Origin: RBG-16-42-24 sp964396785
GTDB taxonomy: Bacteria; Patescibacteriota; Microgenomatia; UBA8517
DNA length: 64,000 nt
Assembly (NCBI GenBank): GCA_964396785.1
Contig: CAYNFU010000002.1
Location: 1 to 64,000, forward strand
Direction of reading: 5' to 3'
In this document: one piece after another, positions 52,670 to 59,981 of the stretch
Layout of the letters: every line of letters begins with the position of its first letter
Numbering within the stretch: position 1 is the stretch's first letter
Notes under the pieces: generated by a model
The model's input: only the letters and a program-made list of their open reading frames with translations
The model's database searches: none
Told to the model about the DNA's origin: nothing
Position numbers and translations under genes: made by a program

Positions 52670-52721
52670 TTCAACTTTAGAACCCGTTGATTAAGTGGGC
52701 CAGGTTTTCGACTGAGACAAT

Positions 52722-52757
52722 CCACCTTCCCGTTCTAAAATCGTCCCATTTAGCGAG
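52722..52757. repeat. 36-nt intergenic repeat, copy 1
   Basis: Core TTCTAAAATCGTCCC...TTAGCGAG. Read on the minus strand it encodes LLAKWDDFRTGRW in a short frame (TTG at 52760 to TAA at 52677, 27 aa). It lies about 53 nt after the upstream gene's stop. Confidence 0.7.
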
Positions 52758-52828
52758 CAAATTTTTTAGCCTCGAAAAACTATATCAAACTATGCAACGC
52801 TAGGCAGGATTCGGACCATGTTTAGTGT

Positions 52829-52834
52829 TATAAT
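52829..52834 (+). promoter_or_regulatory. -10 element, leaderless-type
   Basis: TATAAT 6 nt before the ATG at 52841; predicted start of transcription coincides with the start codon. Confidence 0.55.
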
Positions 52835-52840
52835 ACTCTC

Positions 52841-53509
52841 ATGACTGAGGACACCTCTTTGGATGAGTCAAATGTTTTAGAAAAAACTGGAGCTACAGAA
52901 ATCCAAGAAAGAAGGATGTCTTTACTTGAAAAGGTCAAGGAAGGATTGCGTTCGGATAAAAGGGTTTTCTTTGCTGGGGAAATTATTCACCGAAATTACG
53001 GCGCCGATTGGTTAGAGACGGTAGAGATAATAGTTTCCCCGGTTGAACCAATTTACGACCCCAACAAACTTAATGATTTTATGGATAGCTTAGCCCCTGA
53101 TTTACCTAGGTCGGCAAGAGATGCTGCAAGACATTCCGATGAAAAATCAGACTTCCAACTCGGAAAACTTTATTTTGACGAAAGTTTAGGTTCAACTCGA
53201 AGAGAAATCAAAATTATTACGACGGCCATTGAACAAGAAGCATTGGTAAGGTCTGGTGTCCAGATAGGCGAGAGTCACGAAACAGAGGAGCAGAACCTTA
53301 ACAGGAGAACTTGGGTTAGAGTCTATCCAGACACATCCTCGGCCCAGATTATGGCAGATTACGAAAAAGGTGTGGCAGAGGGTACGGTCGAACCCGATTC
53401 AAAATTTAGCTATATGCAACACTGGTTTTCGTCCGAACAGTTTAAAGCTATTAAAAGAGCTGGGGGGAGTGCGGGATTTAGAATTCCGAGACTGACAAAG
53501 GGTAACTAA
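52841..53509 (+). CDS. hypothetical protein, paralog A of tandem pair
   Basis: A 222-aa soluble protein of unknown family. Segments shared with the next gene: SLLEKVKEGLRSDKRV, AGEIIHRNYG, ETVEIIVSPVEPIYD, NDFMDSLAPDLPRSARD, GKLYFDESLGSTRREIKI, SGVQIGESHETEEQ and RVRVYPDT-type strands. The alternating strand/helix pattern suggests an alpha/beta domain without recognisable catalytic residues. Its stop overlaps a small minus-strand frame containing repeat copy 2. Confidence 0.75.
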   Translation: MTEDTSLDESNVLEKTGATEIQERRMSLLEKVKEGLRSDKRVFFAGEIIHRNYGADWLETVEIIVSPVEPIYDPNKLNDFMDSLAPDLPRSARDAARHSDEKSDFQLGKLYFDESLGSTRREIKIITTAIEQEALVRSGVQIGESHETEEQNLNRRTWVRVYPDTSSAQIMADYEKGVAEGTVEPDSKFSYMQHWFSSEQFKAIKRAGGSAGFRIPRLTKGN

Positions 53510-53571
53510 TTATAAGTGATAAAGTAACTCACCTTTTGTTTTAATGCTTCAGGATATTCTGCTTGCCCTAA

Positions 53572-53607
53572 CCACCCAATTGTTCTAAAATCGTCCCACT
53601 TAGCGAG
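53572..53607. repeat. 36-nt intergenic repeat, copy 2
   Basis: Core TTCTAAAATCGTCCC.CTTAGCGAG. The minus strand encodes LLAKWDDFRTIGWLGQAEY within a frame that can start at TTG 53637 and stop at 53506 (43 aa). About 62 nt after the paralog A stop. Confidence 0.7.
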
Positions 53608-53645
53608 TAAACACCCTATAAATAGATTGTTTAGCAATGTTTTGG

Positions 53646-53651
53646 TATTAT
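53646..53651 (+). promoter_or_regulatory. extended -10 for paralog B
   Basis: TTGGTATTAT, 7 nt before the ATG. Confidence 0.45.
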
Positions 53652-53658
53652 TCTCCAG

Positions 53659-54243
53659 ATGTGTCGGGAACAATTGAGTGGAACAGAGGGTCAGGAACAA
53701 AGAACCTCTTTGCTCCAACAAATAAGAGAAGCCCTACTGGCTGACCCAAGAGTGTCTCTTGCGGAGGAAATTTTGCATTCCCCATATGGCCATTGGACGG
53801 AGGCCGTTGATATTATTGTTGCTCCAGTTAAACCAATATATGACGCAAATGAACTTAACGAGTTCATGGATAGCCTCGTTCCTGAAATGCCTTGGTCTGT
53901 CCGGGATGAGGCTAGAAAGTACGACGAAAAGTCTTCCATCCTACACTTCCTACTGGGAAGGCTACACTTTGATGAAACATTGGGTGCGACCAAAAGAGAA
54001 ATCAAGGTAACCACGACGAGCCTAGAATCGGAAGCTTTAGAAAGGGCAGGTGTGCAGATAGGAGAAAGCCACGATATACAGGAAGAGTTACTTCAAAGGA
54101 GAATCAGGGTTAGGGTTTACCCAGACACAACTTCCGGCCAATTGGTTGCAGAATATGAGCGCGGAATCAAAGAAGGAACAATTGAATACAATTCAACTTT
54201 GGACTATATGAAATATTGGTTACGGCGGGGCAGCTTGAAATAA
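53659..54243 (+). CDS. hypothetical protein, paralog B, with C-terminal frameshift
   Basis: A 194-aa protein clearly homologous to paralog A along its length (AEEILHSPYG, EAVDIIVAPVKPIYD, NEFMDSLVPEMPWSVRD, GRLHFDETLGATKREIKV, AGVQIGESHDIQEE). The frame stops early at YWLRRGSLK. One base missing in the GGGG run at 54227-54230 relative to paralog A explains this: in the other frame the text continues QLEIMQGAGNRPRFELLKLL, matching paralog A's QFKAIKRAGG tail, to a TAA at about 54305. It may be a true frameshift, a slippage site or a sequencing error. Confidence 0.7.
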   Translation: MCREQLSGTEGQEQRTSLLQQIREALLADPRVSLAEEILHSPYGHWTEAVDIIVAPVKPIYDANELNEFMDSLVPEMPWSVRDEARKYDEKSSILHFLLGRLHFDETLGATKREIKVTTTSLESEALERAGVQIGESHDIQEELLQRRIRVRVYPDTTSGQLVAEYERGIKEGTIEYNSTLDYMKYWLRRGSLK

Positions 54244-54364
54244 TGCAAGGGGCAGGAAATAGACCTAGATTTGAGCTTCTGAAACTATTGAGAAGGAGAG
54301 AATAAATTTGTGACAAGTTTATAAATTTCTTCGTTTATCGTCTCGGGGCTACTACAATCTTCAC

Positions 54365-54400
54365 CCATCCTGTGGTCCTAAAACAGTCCCACTTTGCGAG
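54365..54400. repeat. 36-nt intergenic repeat, copy 3
   Basis: Core TCCTAAAACAGTCCCACTTTGCGAG cut short here. The minus strand encodes LAKWDCFRTTGW, but has no start codon after the preceding in-frame stop, so it is a remnant or not a separate gene. It is directly joined to the second 17-bp repeat and lies about 60 nt after the frame-corrected end of paralog B. Confidence 0.65.
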
Positions 54401-54414
54401 CCACGGTTTTTAGC
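54398..54414 (+). repeat. 17-bp direct repeat, distal copy
   Basis: GAGCCACGGTTTTTAGC, identical to the tRNA-Asn 3' end copy about 2.16 kb upstream. Confidence 0.6.
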
Positions 54415-54431
54415 CTTGTTCGAGCTTCTGA

Positions 54432-54437
54432 TATAAT
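54432..54437 (+). promoter_or_regulatory. -10 element, leaderless-type
   Basis: TATAAT 6 nt before the GTG at 54444. Confidence 0.5.
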
Positions 54438-54443
54438 TGCTTT

Positions 54444-54875
54444 GTGAATATCCCTCAAAATAGTGTTCTATTGGAGCTACACGTTCCAGATTTCAGGAAG
54501 GTTAAGGAATTTTATAGAAGACTTGGTTTTCGTGTAGTTTGGGAAAGAAAACCAGAAGAAAAGAAAGGTTACCTTGTTATTAAAAGAGATAATAATATAT
54601 TGTGTTTCTGGCCTGGAAATAAATATGTTGAAAATCAGTCTTACTTCCAAAACTTTCCACCCAATACAAAACGAGGTTTCGGTGTTGAAATTGTGATAAT
54701 GGTAGAGAATATTGAAAGTTTTTATAAAAATGCAGAGTCTTTTTGCAAAATAGTTGATAAACTACAAAAGCAACAGTGGGGATTAAAAGACTTTCGAATA
54801 GAAGATCCGTTCGGTTTTTACCTTCGATTTACAGAACCCCACAACATACTTGATGAGGGTAACGCAATAGCATAA
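54444..54875 (+). CDS. VOC (glyoxalase/bleomycin-resistance) family protein
   Basis: A 143-aa protein with paired beta-alpha-beta modules: LLELHVPDFRKVKEFYRRLG with FRVVWERKPE, then EIVIMVENIESFYKNAESF and IEDPFGFYLRFTEPHN. The terminal DPFG.Y.RF.E is the usual VOC end; the metal-binding His/Glu set is only partly recognisable. The substrate is unknown. GTG start directly behind a TATAAT box. It lies just beyond the distal 17-bp repeat. Confidence 0.82.
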   Translation: MNIPQNSVLLELHVPDFRKVKEFYRRLGFRVVWERKPEEKKGYLVIKRDNNILCFWPGNKYVENQSYFQNFPPNTKRGFGVEIVIMVENIESFYKNAESFCKIVDKLQKQQWGLKDFRIEDPFGFYLRFTEPHNILDEGNAIA

Positions 54876-54934
54876 TAGGTTCTGACGTTGTCCATCAGGT
54901 GGAGAAAATAAAAATCGTTGGTAGGGAAACGGCC

Positions 54935-55507
54935 TTAGGCTGTTGGGGGCGGCGAGCTGTTATCGCCCCCCAGCTTTTTAAGTCTTTCTTTAAGCTCCGC
55001 AATTCTTAACTCTCTTCCTACCATAAGCTTATTCATTCTTTCCAATTCCTCATTCTGAGAAAGTAAATCTCTCTCCTTCTTTTCAAGTTCCATCTCCGCC
55101 ATTTTTTTCTTTGTAATATCGACAGAATAAAAAAGTAGTACGGCTACTTTCCCGTCGGCACCTTTTATTGGAGAGATGATACCCTCACACCACTGGTGGG
55201 TGGAGCCTTCGGGAGTGTGCTCCATTATTACCCGTGAGGTTACCCCTTTTAGTCCGGCCTGAAATGCGGCCGTTACTTGTTTCTTATATTCATCTTTGAC
55301 GGTACCCACCCAATCCCACTTAGCTATATCGTCTGTATCTTTAATGAAATGCTCTTGCCTGCCGCCTTTATTAATAAAAAGTAGATTTCCTTTATCGTCA
55401 AAAACCTTGATACAAATTGGGGTCGAGTCAATTATCGCTTGATAACGCTTAAGGCTGTCTTTTAGTTTCTCTTCTTCTGAAGAAAATATGGGAGCATCGT
55501 TTACCAT
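54935..55507 (-). CDS. PAS domain protein with C-terminal coiled coil
   Basis: A 190-aa cytoplasmic sensor-like protein. The PAS/PAC core (about 20-140) has LKRYQAIIDSTPICIKVFDD, KGNLLFINKGG and VLLFYSVDITKKK. A charged coiled coil (about 140-180, LEKKERDLLSQNEELERMNK) follows, ending GGDNSSPPPTA. There is no kinase, GGDEF or DNA-binding domain, so it must act through a partner. I used the ATG giving MVNDAPIF, because the upstream ATG contains the -10 TATAAT of this gene. Confidence 0.85.
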   Translation of the reverse strand: MVNDAPIFSSEEEKLKDSLKRYQAIIDSTPICIKVFDDKGNLLFINKGGRQEHFIKDTDDIAKWDWVGTVKDEYKKQVTAAFQAGLKGVTSRVIMEHTPEGSTHQWCEGIISPIKGADGKVAVLLFYSVDITKKKMAEMELEKKERDLLSQNEELERMNKLMVGRELRIAELKERLKKLGGDNSSPPPTA

Positions 55508-55572
55508 AGCCTTCAAGATAATTATAACACCCATACGATAGGGTAATCTTGAGAAAAAATTGCACCTTATTA

Positions 55573-55578
55573 TATAAT
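55573..55578 (+). promoter_or_regulatory. -10 element, leaderless-type
   Basis: TATAAT 6 nt before the GTG of the 37-aa membrane peptide gene. Confidence 0.45.
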
Positions 55579-55584
55579 TGATTT

Positions 55585-55698
55585 GTGAATAAAAAGTATT
55601 TATTAATTGGTTTAATCCTTTTATTCTTGGGCTTGGCCTTGGGTTACTATTTTGGCTATGATAATGGTTTTGAGAGAGCAGTTGGAGCTTTCAGATAA
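55585..55698 (+). CDS. small single-helix membrane protein (37 aa)
   Basis: GTG-started frame MNKKYLLIGLILLFLGLALG, then YYFGYDNGFERAVGAFR. A short basic start, one hydrophobic helix and a small Gly/aromatic-rich tail, with a perfect TATAAT box at the leaderless distance seen elsewhere. No family is recognised. Confidence 0.55.
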   Translation: MNKKYLLIGLILLFLGLALGYYFGYDNGFERAVGAFR

Positions 55699-55785
55699 TA
55701 AACTTCTGGGATTCTTCGAAAAGGAATATTAAAAGCCTTAAAATCCATGCGAGGTAGTTGAGTAAACCTCTATAGCCCTTCGTGG

Positions 55786-55791
55786 TATTAT
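55786..55791 (+). promoter_or_regulatory. extended -10 for VIT1-like gene
   Basis: CGTGGTATTAT, 6 nt before the ATG. Confidence 0.4.
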
Positions 55792-55797
55792 GAATTA

Positions 55798-56322
55798 ATG
55801 GAAGGTAAAGAAGTAATTCATGAGAAAGCATCGCTTTTTGGAGAGGCAGTATTTGCGGCTGACGACGGCCTGATTACAACCTTTGCCGTTGTGGCGGGCT
55901 CGGCTGGCGCTTCTTTTTCTCCTTCGGTAGTTTTGATTTTGGGATTTGCCAACCTGCTTGCAGACGGATTTTCTATGGCAACTGGAAAGTATTTGGGGGT
56001 AAAAAGCGAACTCGATTATGAGAAGGCGGAAGAAAGAGTATTTAAAGCCCACGCCTCACCGGTAAGGAGTGGGTTAGTAACCTACGCAGCTTTCATTTCT
56101 TCAGGACTTTTACCACTGTTACCTTTTATTTTTGGTTGGGGAGAAATGTTTATCCAGTCGGCGGTGGTTGTTGCCATTTCTCTCTTTGCCATAGGGAGTT
56201 TTAGGAGTTTATTTACCAAGAAAAATTGGTTTAAGAGCGGATTTGAGATGTTTTTGATCGGAGGTCTTGCAGCGAGTATTGCATATCTTGTAGGCTATTT
56301 ATTAGACAAGTTTATTATCTAG
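55798..56322 (+). CDS. VIT1/CCC1 family iron/manganese transporter
   Basis: A 174-aa polytopic protein of the vacuolar-iron-transporter family, which moves Fe2+/Mn2+ out of the cytoplasm. Signatures: FAADDGLITTFAVVAGSAGA (helix 1), LILGFANLLADGFSMATGKY (helix 2, with the conserved Asp/Met transport residues), and C-terminal helices from GLLPLLPFIF to FLIGGLAASIAYLVGYLLDK. It lacks most of the long cytoplasmic helical domain between helices 2 and 3 and is shorter than typical members (about 230 aa). Confidence 0.87.
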   Translation: MEGKEVIHEKASLFGEAVFAADDGLITTFAVVAGSAGASFSPSVVLILGFANLLADGFSMATGKYLGVKSELDYEKAEERVFKAHASPVRSGLVTYAAFISSGLLPLLPFIFGWGEMFIQSAVVVAISLFAIGSFRSLFTKKNWFKSGFEMFLIGGLAASIAYLVGYLLDKFII

Positions 56323-56330
56323 TGCCCGGG

Positions 56331-56344
56331 GGAGGTGATAGTAA
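56331..56344 (+). promoter_or_regulatory. strong Shine-Dalgarno site
   Basis: GGGGGAGGTGATAGTAAATG: a full GGAGGTGAT anti-16S match 5 nt before the ATG at 56345. This is exceptional here, where most genes lack any ribosome-binding site, and it supports the small gene. Confidence 0.7.
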
Positions 56345-56512
56345 ATGCAAAGAAAAGATAAAAGTATGTTTTCCCAAGTATTAATAGCAGGCGGAGTGTT
56401 TGCTGTAATTTTGGCTGGAGTTGGCTATATGGGAGTAGACATTTGGCTAGCCTCGACCCAGTGGCTACTGGTTGCTGCGGTTCTCGCCCTTTTTGGGCTC
56501 TATCTAAAGTAA
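56345..56512 (+). CDS. small two-helix membrane protein (55 aa)
   Basis: The frame MQRKDKSMFSQVLIAGGVFA continues through VILAGVGYMGVDIWLASTQW and LLVAAVLALFGLYLK: a basic start and two hydrophobic helices separated by VDIWLASTQ. Backed by the best Shine-Dalgarno sequence in the window. It follows the VIT1-like gene by about 20 nt, probably one operon. Function unknown. Confidence 0.7.
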   Translation: MQRKDKSMFSQVLIAGGVFAVILAGVGYMGVDIWLASTQWLLVAAVLALFGLYLK

Positions 56513-56535
56513 GACGCGGTAAAAATGCGTTAAAT

Positions 56536-56649
56536 ATGCGGAAAAAGAAATTTCAACCGTGCCCAATATGTGGAGAACCCATAGGAACTGTCGCGGGCTC
56601 CAAGGACGCAATGTGTGGAAATTGTGGCTACAAAGAACCTTGCTGCTAG
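56536..56649 (+). CDS. small zinc-ribbon protein (37 aa)
   Basis: MRKKKFQPCPICGEPIGTVA, then GSKDAMCGNCGYKEPCC: two CxxC knuckles plus a terminal Cys-Cys, enough to bind zinc or another soft metal. It lies between the two-helix protein and an anti-sigma-like membrane protein, in the metal/redox gene run. The frame is open further upstream without a good start; this ATG is the natural one. Confidence 0.6.
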   Translation: MRKKKFQPCPICGEPIGTVAGSKDAMCGNCGYKEPCC

Positions 56650-56652
56650 AAT

Positions 56653-56681
56653 TTGACAAACTTAAAAGAGCGTGTTAATCT
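56653..56681 (+). promoter_or_regulatory. consensus promoter, TTGACA-17-TAATCT, extended -10
   Basis: TTGACA (56653-56658), 17 nt, TAATCT (56676-56681) with TGT before the -10. Transcription would start next to the ATG at 56689. The apparent TTG start codon at 56653 is really the -35 box. Confidence 0.65.
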
Positions 56682-56688
56682 TCGGCCA

Positions 56689-57180
56689 ATGAGAAGAAAC
56701 GTTGTTATAGGCTTAATAGCTCTAGCAATTATCGCAGGCATAATTTATTGGTACAGAAGAACCAGCCAGACTGAACTTCCCCCCTCTCCTCAGCCAACTT
56801 TTGAAGAAACCTTCGAAGATAAATTCAATATCCAAGTTCCAGACGACGTCGATAAAGCCCAATTGAGAGACGTTTCTGGCGGAGACGCCAGCGGCCTTGC
56901 AACAAGAATCTATGAAGGAGGAGCCTTTAGCCACGCAGTTTTGGCAGACCTTCTTGATCCTGCTTCCGGATATTTTTATGAGGGCTGGCTCGTTCGCGGG
57001 AAAGAGGGGGATGAGAATTTCAGCTATATTTCAACAGGTAGACTGATCCTTGCCAAAGGAGGCTACATGTTAGAGCTTGAATCATCGAAAGATTATTCCG
57101 AATATTCGGGCGTAGTTGTTACACTTGAGATGGTGAACGACGGGAAGCCCGAAAAACACGTACTTGAAGGCTCCTTTTAG
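56689..57180 (+). CDS. membrane-anchored protein resembling anti-sigma-K (RskA) C-terminal domain
   Basis: A 163-aa protein with an N-terminal transmembrane helix (VVIGLIALAIIAGIIYWY), a Pro/Glu-rich linker and an exported domain. The domain has YFYEGWLVRGKEG, STGRLILAKGGYMLELESSK and SEYSGVVVTLE, resembling the RskA/anti-sigma-K periplasmic fold (Y..W.V..G....G.....G.Y.L). There is no cytoplasmic anti-sigma helix and no ECF sigma gene nearby, so a regulatory role is doubtful. Confidence 0.65.
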   Translation: MRRNVVIGLIALAIIAGIIYWYRRTSQTELPPSPQPTFEETFEDKFNIQVPDDVDKAQLRDVSGGDASGLATRIYEGGAFSHAVLADLLDPASGYFYEGWLVRGKEGDENFSYISTGRLILAKGGYMLELESSKDYSEYSGVVVTLEMVNDGKPEKHVLEGSF

Positions 57181-57198
57181 TCAAGCTATTCTAGGGTA

Positions 57199-57927
57199 AT
57201 GAAGAAAAGCCTGCTAGCTTTCACCCTCATTACCATTGCTTTAATTTCCCCCAAAGATTCATATGCAAGCTTACTGGTTATTGATAGGGAAGGGGATGTA
57301 ATCTGGAAAGTACTTGCGAGCGAATCTTCACTGGGGGTTCCCAAGTCCTCTGAAATAATAATTAAAAGTGTAGCCGGAAGTCCACCAGCTGGAAGTTCTT
57401 TAGTATCGCTTTTAAAGGAAGGAGACAAATTTACCTTAAGTGTCAAAAGTGGTAGTGAGGAAAAAAGTTTAGATGTAACGAGCGTTGGAGGGGAAATTGT
57501 CGAGATCGAGGAAAGGCCTCAGGTTAGGAAGGTCAAAATTGGGGTTCTTTCAAGTAGGTTTTTGATTGAAGAGGAAGGCACAATCGCTTTAACCGACTAT
57601 CCAATTAAAATTGACCCGGCAAGAGCCGAGCTTTCGGTGGTTACGGCAACCGGAAGTCGAATTTTGCCTTTTTTACCAAAGGAGGCGCTTGAGGTTGCGG
57701 TTCGTGCAAAGACTATAACCTCTTTAAAGGAGGGAAGTACAATGGAGCTCTCAGAAGGAGGAAGAGGAGATTTGGCCTACGAAATTCCTGGGGAGAAAAC
57801 TATTAACATAGTCAACCTCTTCAAGTTTCAGGTACCGGTTACTGCCTCCATTTCTGCCATCACAGGCGAGGTTTTATTCGTAGACCAACCCGTCTGGCTT
57901 AGAGTTTTTGGCTTTTTGTTTTCCTAA
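57199..57927 (+). CDS. secreted protein, unknown
   Basis: A 242-aa protein with a signal peptide (MKKSLLAFTLITIALISPKD, cleavage likely near YAS-LL). The mature part is beta-rich (LLVIDREGDVIWKVLASES, IGVLSSRFLIEEEGTIALTD), ending in a hydrophobic VWLRVFGFLFS. Lies 19 nt after the RskA-like gene and 7 nt before the ZIP transporter gene. No family is recognised. Confidence 0.65.
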   Translation: MKKSLLAFTLITIALISPKDSYASLLVIDREGDVIWKVLASESSLGVPKSSEIIIKSVAGSPPAGSSLVSLLKEGDKFTLSVKSGSEEKSLDVTSVGGEIVEIEERPQVRKVKIGVLSSRFLIEEEGTIALTDYPIKIDPARAELSVVTATGSRILPFLPKEALEVAVRAKTITSLKEGSTMELSEGGRGDLAYEIPGEKTINIVNLFKFQVPVTASISAITGEVLFVDQPVWLRVFGFLFS

Positions 57928-57933
57928 AAATAA

Positions 57934-58683
57934 ATGGGAGATTTTCTTAATATTACTCTTTTGGCTTTTTTGGGAAGTGTTGCCGGCCTTATCGGGGGAG
58001 CGGTCCTTTTATTTAAAGAAGGCTGGAGTCGAAAGCTTTCAAACCTGGCCTTGCCGCTAGCAACAGGTGTTCTTCTTGCAGTTTCTTTTTTAGACCTTCT
58101 GCCTGAGGCCGTAGAGGAAGTGGGTACGGGAGCTTTCAGTATTGTTTTAGGAGTTTTTATTCTCCTTTTTTTAATAGAGCGTTTTCTTTTTCACCTCCAT
58201 CACCATAGCGCTCAGGATGAGGTAGAGCCAAAAACGACAATTCCACTCGTTATTTTTGGAGATACAATTCACAATTTTCTTGACGGAGTTGCCATTGCTG
58301 CGGCATTTATGGTTAGCCCCCCTTTAGGTCTTACGGTTGCTCTTGCGACTTTCCTGCACGAAACGCCACACGAAATTGCAGACTTTGGGATACTTCTTTC
58401 GGCGGGATTTAAACCCTCAAAAGCCTTCTTAACCAATTTTTACTCTGCACTGGCCACTTTTCCGGGAGCCTTTCTTACCTACTTTTTCTCGCAAAAGATA
58501 GAGGGATCTATTGGAGTGCTTTTGTCTGTCGCGGCAGGTTTATTTCTATATGTAGCCTCAACAGACTTTTTGCCAGAAACCAAGATGGAGTCGGAAAAAT
58601 CATCGATAAAAAATGTTTCCTTCTTGATACTGGGAGTGATTTTAGTCATTTTAATTGGTGTTCTCCTTCCACATTCCGAATAA
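57934..58683 (+). CDS. ZIP family divalent metal transporter
   Basis: A 249-aa ZIP transporter with eight helices, importing Zn2+ or related metals. The signature helices are present: GDTIHNFLDGVAIAAAF (helix 4, H-N-x-x-D-G) and FLHETPHEIADFGILLSAGF (helix 5, HExPHE), forming the binuclear metal site. A His-rich loop (LFHLHHHSAQDE) lies between helices 3 and 4. It follows the secreted protein gene after only 6 nt. Confidence 0.92.
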   Translation: MGDFLNITLLAFLGSVAGLIGGAVLLFKEGWSRKLSNLALPLATGVLLAVSFLDLLPEAVEEVGTGAFSIVLGVFILLFLIERFLFHLHHHSAQDEVEPKTTIPLVIFGDTIHNFLDGVAIAAAFMVSPPLGLTVALATFLHETPHEIADFGILLSAGFKPSKAFLTNFYSALATFPGAFLTYFFSQKIEGSIGVLLSVAAGLFLYVASTDFLPETKMESEKSSIKNVSFLILGVILVILIGVLLPHSE

Positions 58684-58685
58684 GT

Positions 58686-58691
58686 TACAAT
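58686..58691 (+). promoter_or_regulatory. -10 element for ccdA
   Basis: GTTACAAT box, 7 nt before the ATG at 58699. Confidence 0.4.
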
Positions 58692-58698
58692 TAAAAAT

Positions 58699-59436
58699 AT
58701 GTTGGTGAACTATCCCATTGCTTTTGCTTCTGGTGTCATTTCATTTTTTGCACCCTGTGTCTTACCTCTTCTTCCTGCATATATTGGATACGTAACAGGT
58801 GTTTCGCTAAACGAACTATCCCAAAAGGGGTATTCACCCTATTTTAAAAAGATTCTTGTTACGAGCCTATTTTATATCCTGGGCTTTTCCATTATTTTTG
58901 TACTTCTAGGAACTGCCGCGGGGAGTGTCGGGATATTGCTTAGAAGATACGATATATGGTTAACAAGAATCGGGGGACTGATAATACTAATTTTGGGACT
59001 CGAGTTTGCCGGTATACTAAAAATTCCGGTTCTAGCTTATGAGAAGCGTATTAATCTTCCTTCCTGGAGTGAAAAGCTCGGTTATTTTAGGGCATTTTTT
59101 GTGGGAGTAGTTTTTGCGGCTGCTTGGACACCCTGTGTCGGAGCAGTACTGGGTTCAATACTGACCTTGGCGGCGGTTTCTGGGACAGCTTTAAAGGGAG
59201 CAAGTCTCCTTTTTGTATACTCTCTCGGAATTTCAGTTCCATTCCTTTTAGTGTCTTTAACACTCGCCTCTGCGCCGAAATATTTAGGATTTATTTCGGC
59301 AAGAATAGGGGTAATTTCTAGAGTTTCGGGTATAATTTTGGCTCTACTTGGCCTCGCGCTTTTGACGAATACTTACAAATATTTTAACGCTTGGATATTT
59401 AATATAGCTTTTAAACTGGGTTACCAGATAAAGTAA
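58699..59436 (+). CDS. ccdA: CcdA/DsbD-type thiol-disulfide membrane transporter
   Basis: A 245-aa, six-helix protein passing electrons from cytoplasmic thioredoxin to exported thiol proteins. Both redox cysteines are visible: FFAPCVLPLLPAYIGYVTG (helix 1) and AAWTPCVGAVLGSILTLA (helix 4), with pseudo-repeats. The adjacent thioredoxin-like protein with an N-terminal anchor is a natural partner, and the cupredoxin and glutaredoxin genes follow. Confidence 0.93.
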   Translation: MLVNYPIAFASGVISFFAPCVLPLLPAYIGYVTGVSLNELSQKGYSPYFKKILVTSLFYILGFSIIFVLLGTAAGSVGILLRRYDIWLTRIGGLIILILGLEFAGILKIPVLAYEKRINLPSWSEKLGYFRAFFVGVVFAAAWTPCVGAVLGSILTLAAVSGTALKGASLLFVYSLGISVPFLLVSLTLASAPKYLGFISARIGVISRVSGIILALLGLALLTNTYKYFNAWIFNIAFKLGYQIK

Positions 59437-59440
59437 TTGG

Positions 59441-59446
59441 TATAAT
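59441..59446 (+). promoter_or_regulatory. extended -10 for thioredoxin-like gene
   Basis: TTGGTATAAT, 7 nt before the ATG at 59454. Confidence 0.5.
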
Positions 59447-59453
59447 TAATTAA

Positions 59454-59957
59454 ATGAATAAAACTTGGATTGTTGTAATTTTGGCGGTACTCCTTCTTGG
59501 TGGAGGTTTTTTTATTTTACGAGGGAAATCTGACTCGTCATATCCTGCGAGGGTTGATGAGTTTAGCGAACCCAAAAATCCCGACGGCGTAGTCAACGAA
59601 GAAGTCGAAGGGTCAAATTATAGACTTTTTAATAAATCCGAATATGAGACGGCCGTATCTAGCGGAAAAGTTGTGATGCTCTATTTTACCGCCAATTGGT
59701 GCCCGATTTGTCGTGAGCAGGAACCAGTTAATATGGAGGCCCTCTCAGAGCTTGAAGAAGACCCTAAAATTGTCGCTTTCAGAGTTCATATCTTAGACGA
59801 TGAGACCACTAAAGAAACTGAAGCCTTGGCGGATGAATTTGCGGTAAGATATCAACACACGACGGTCATCTTAAATTCAGACGGGGAAGTGTCCGAAACT
59901 GCCACAGGGCCGATATCGAAGGAAGAACTTAAAAATAAACTTCTTGCGGCCAAATAA
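59454..59957 (+). CDS. membrane-anchored thioredoxin-like protein
   Basis: A 167-aa protein with a signal anchor (IVVILAVLLLGGGFFILRG), a short linker and a thioredoxin fold with active site FTANWCPICREQEPVN (CPIC, about residue 82). A later TTVILNSDGEVSETATG strand follows; the usual cis-Pro is not obvious there. It most likely reduces or transfers disulfides outside the membrane, fed by CcdA. Confidence 0.87.
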   Translation: MNKTWIVVILAVLLLGGGFFILRGKSDSSYPARVDEFSEPKNPDGVVNEEVEGSNYRLFNKSEYETAVSSGKVVMLYFTANWCPICREQEPVNMEALSELEEDPKIVAFRVHILDDETTKETEALADEFAVRYQHTTVILNSDGEVSETATGPISKEELKNKLLAAK

Positions 59958-59966
59958 TTATTAAGG

Positions 59967-59972
59967 TATAGT
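59967..59972 (+). promoter_or_regulatory. -10 element for cupredoxin gene
   Basis: AAGGTATAGT; TATAGT lies 9 nt before the ATG at 59982. Confidence 0.4.
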
Positions 59973-59981
59973 AGTTTCACC

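Noticed and set aside
56653..56688. TTG start of the RskA-like gene
   Set aside because: TTGACA is the -35 box of a good promoter; the ATG at 56689 starts a standard signal-anchor.
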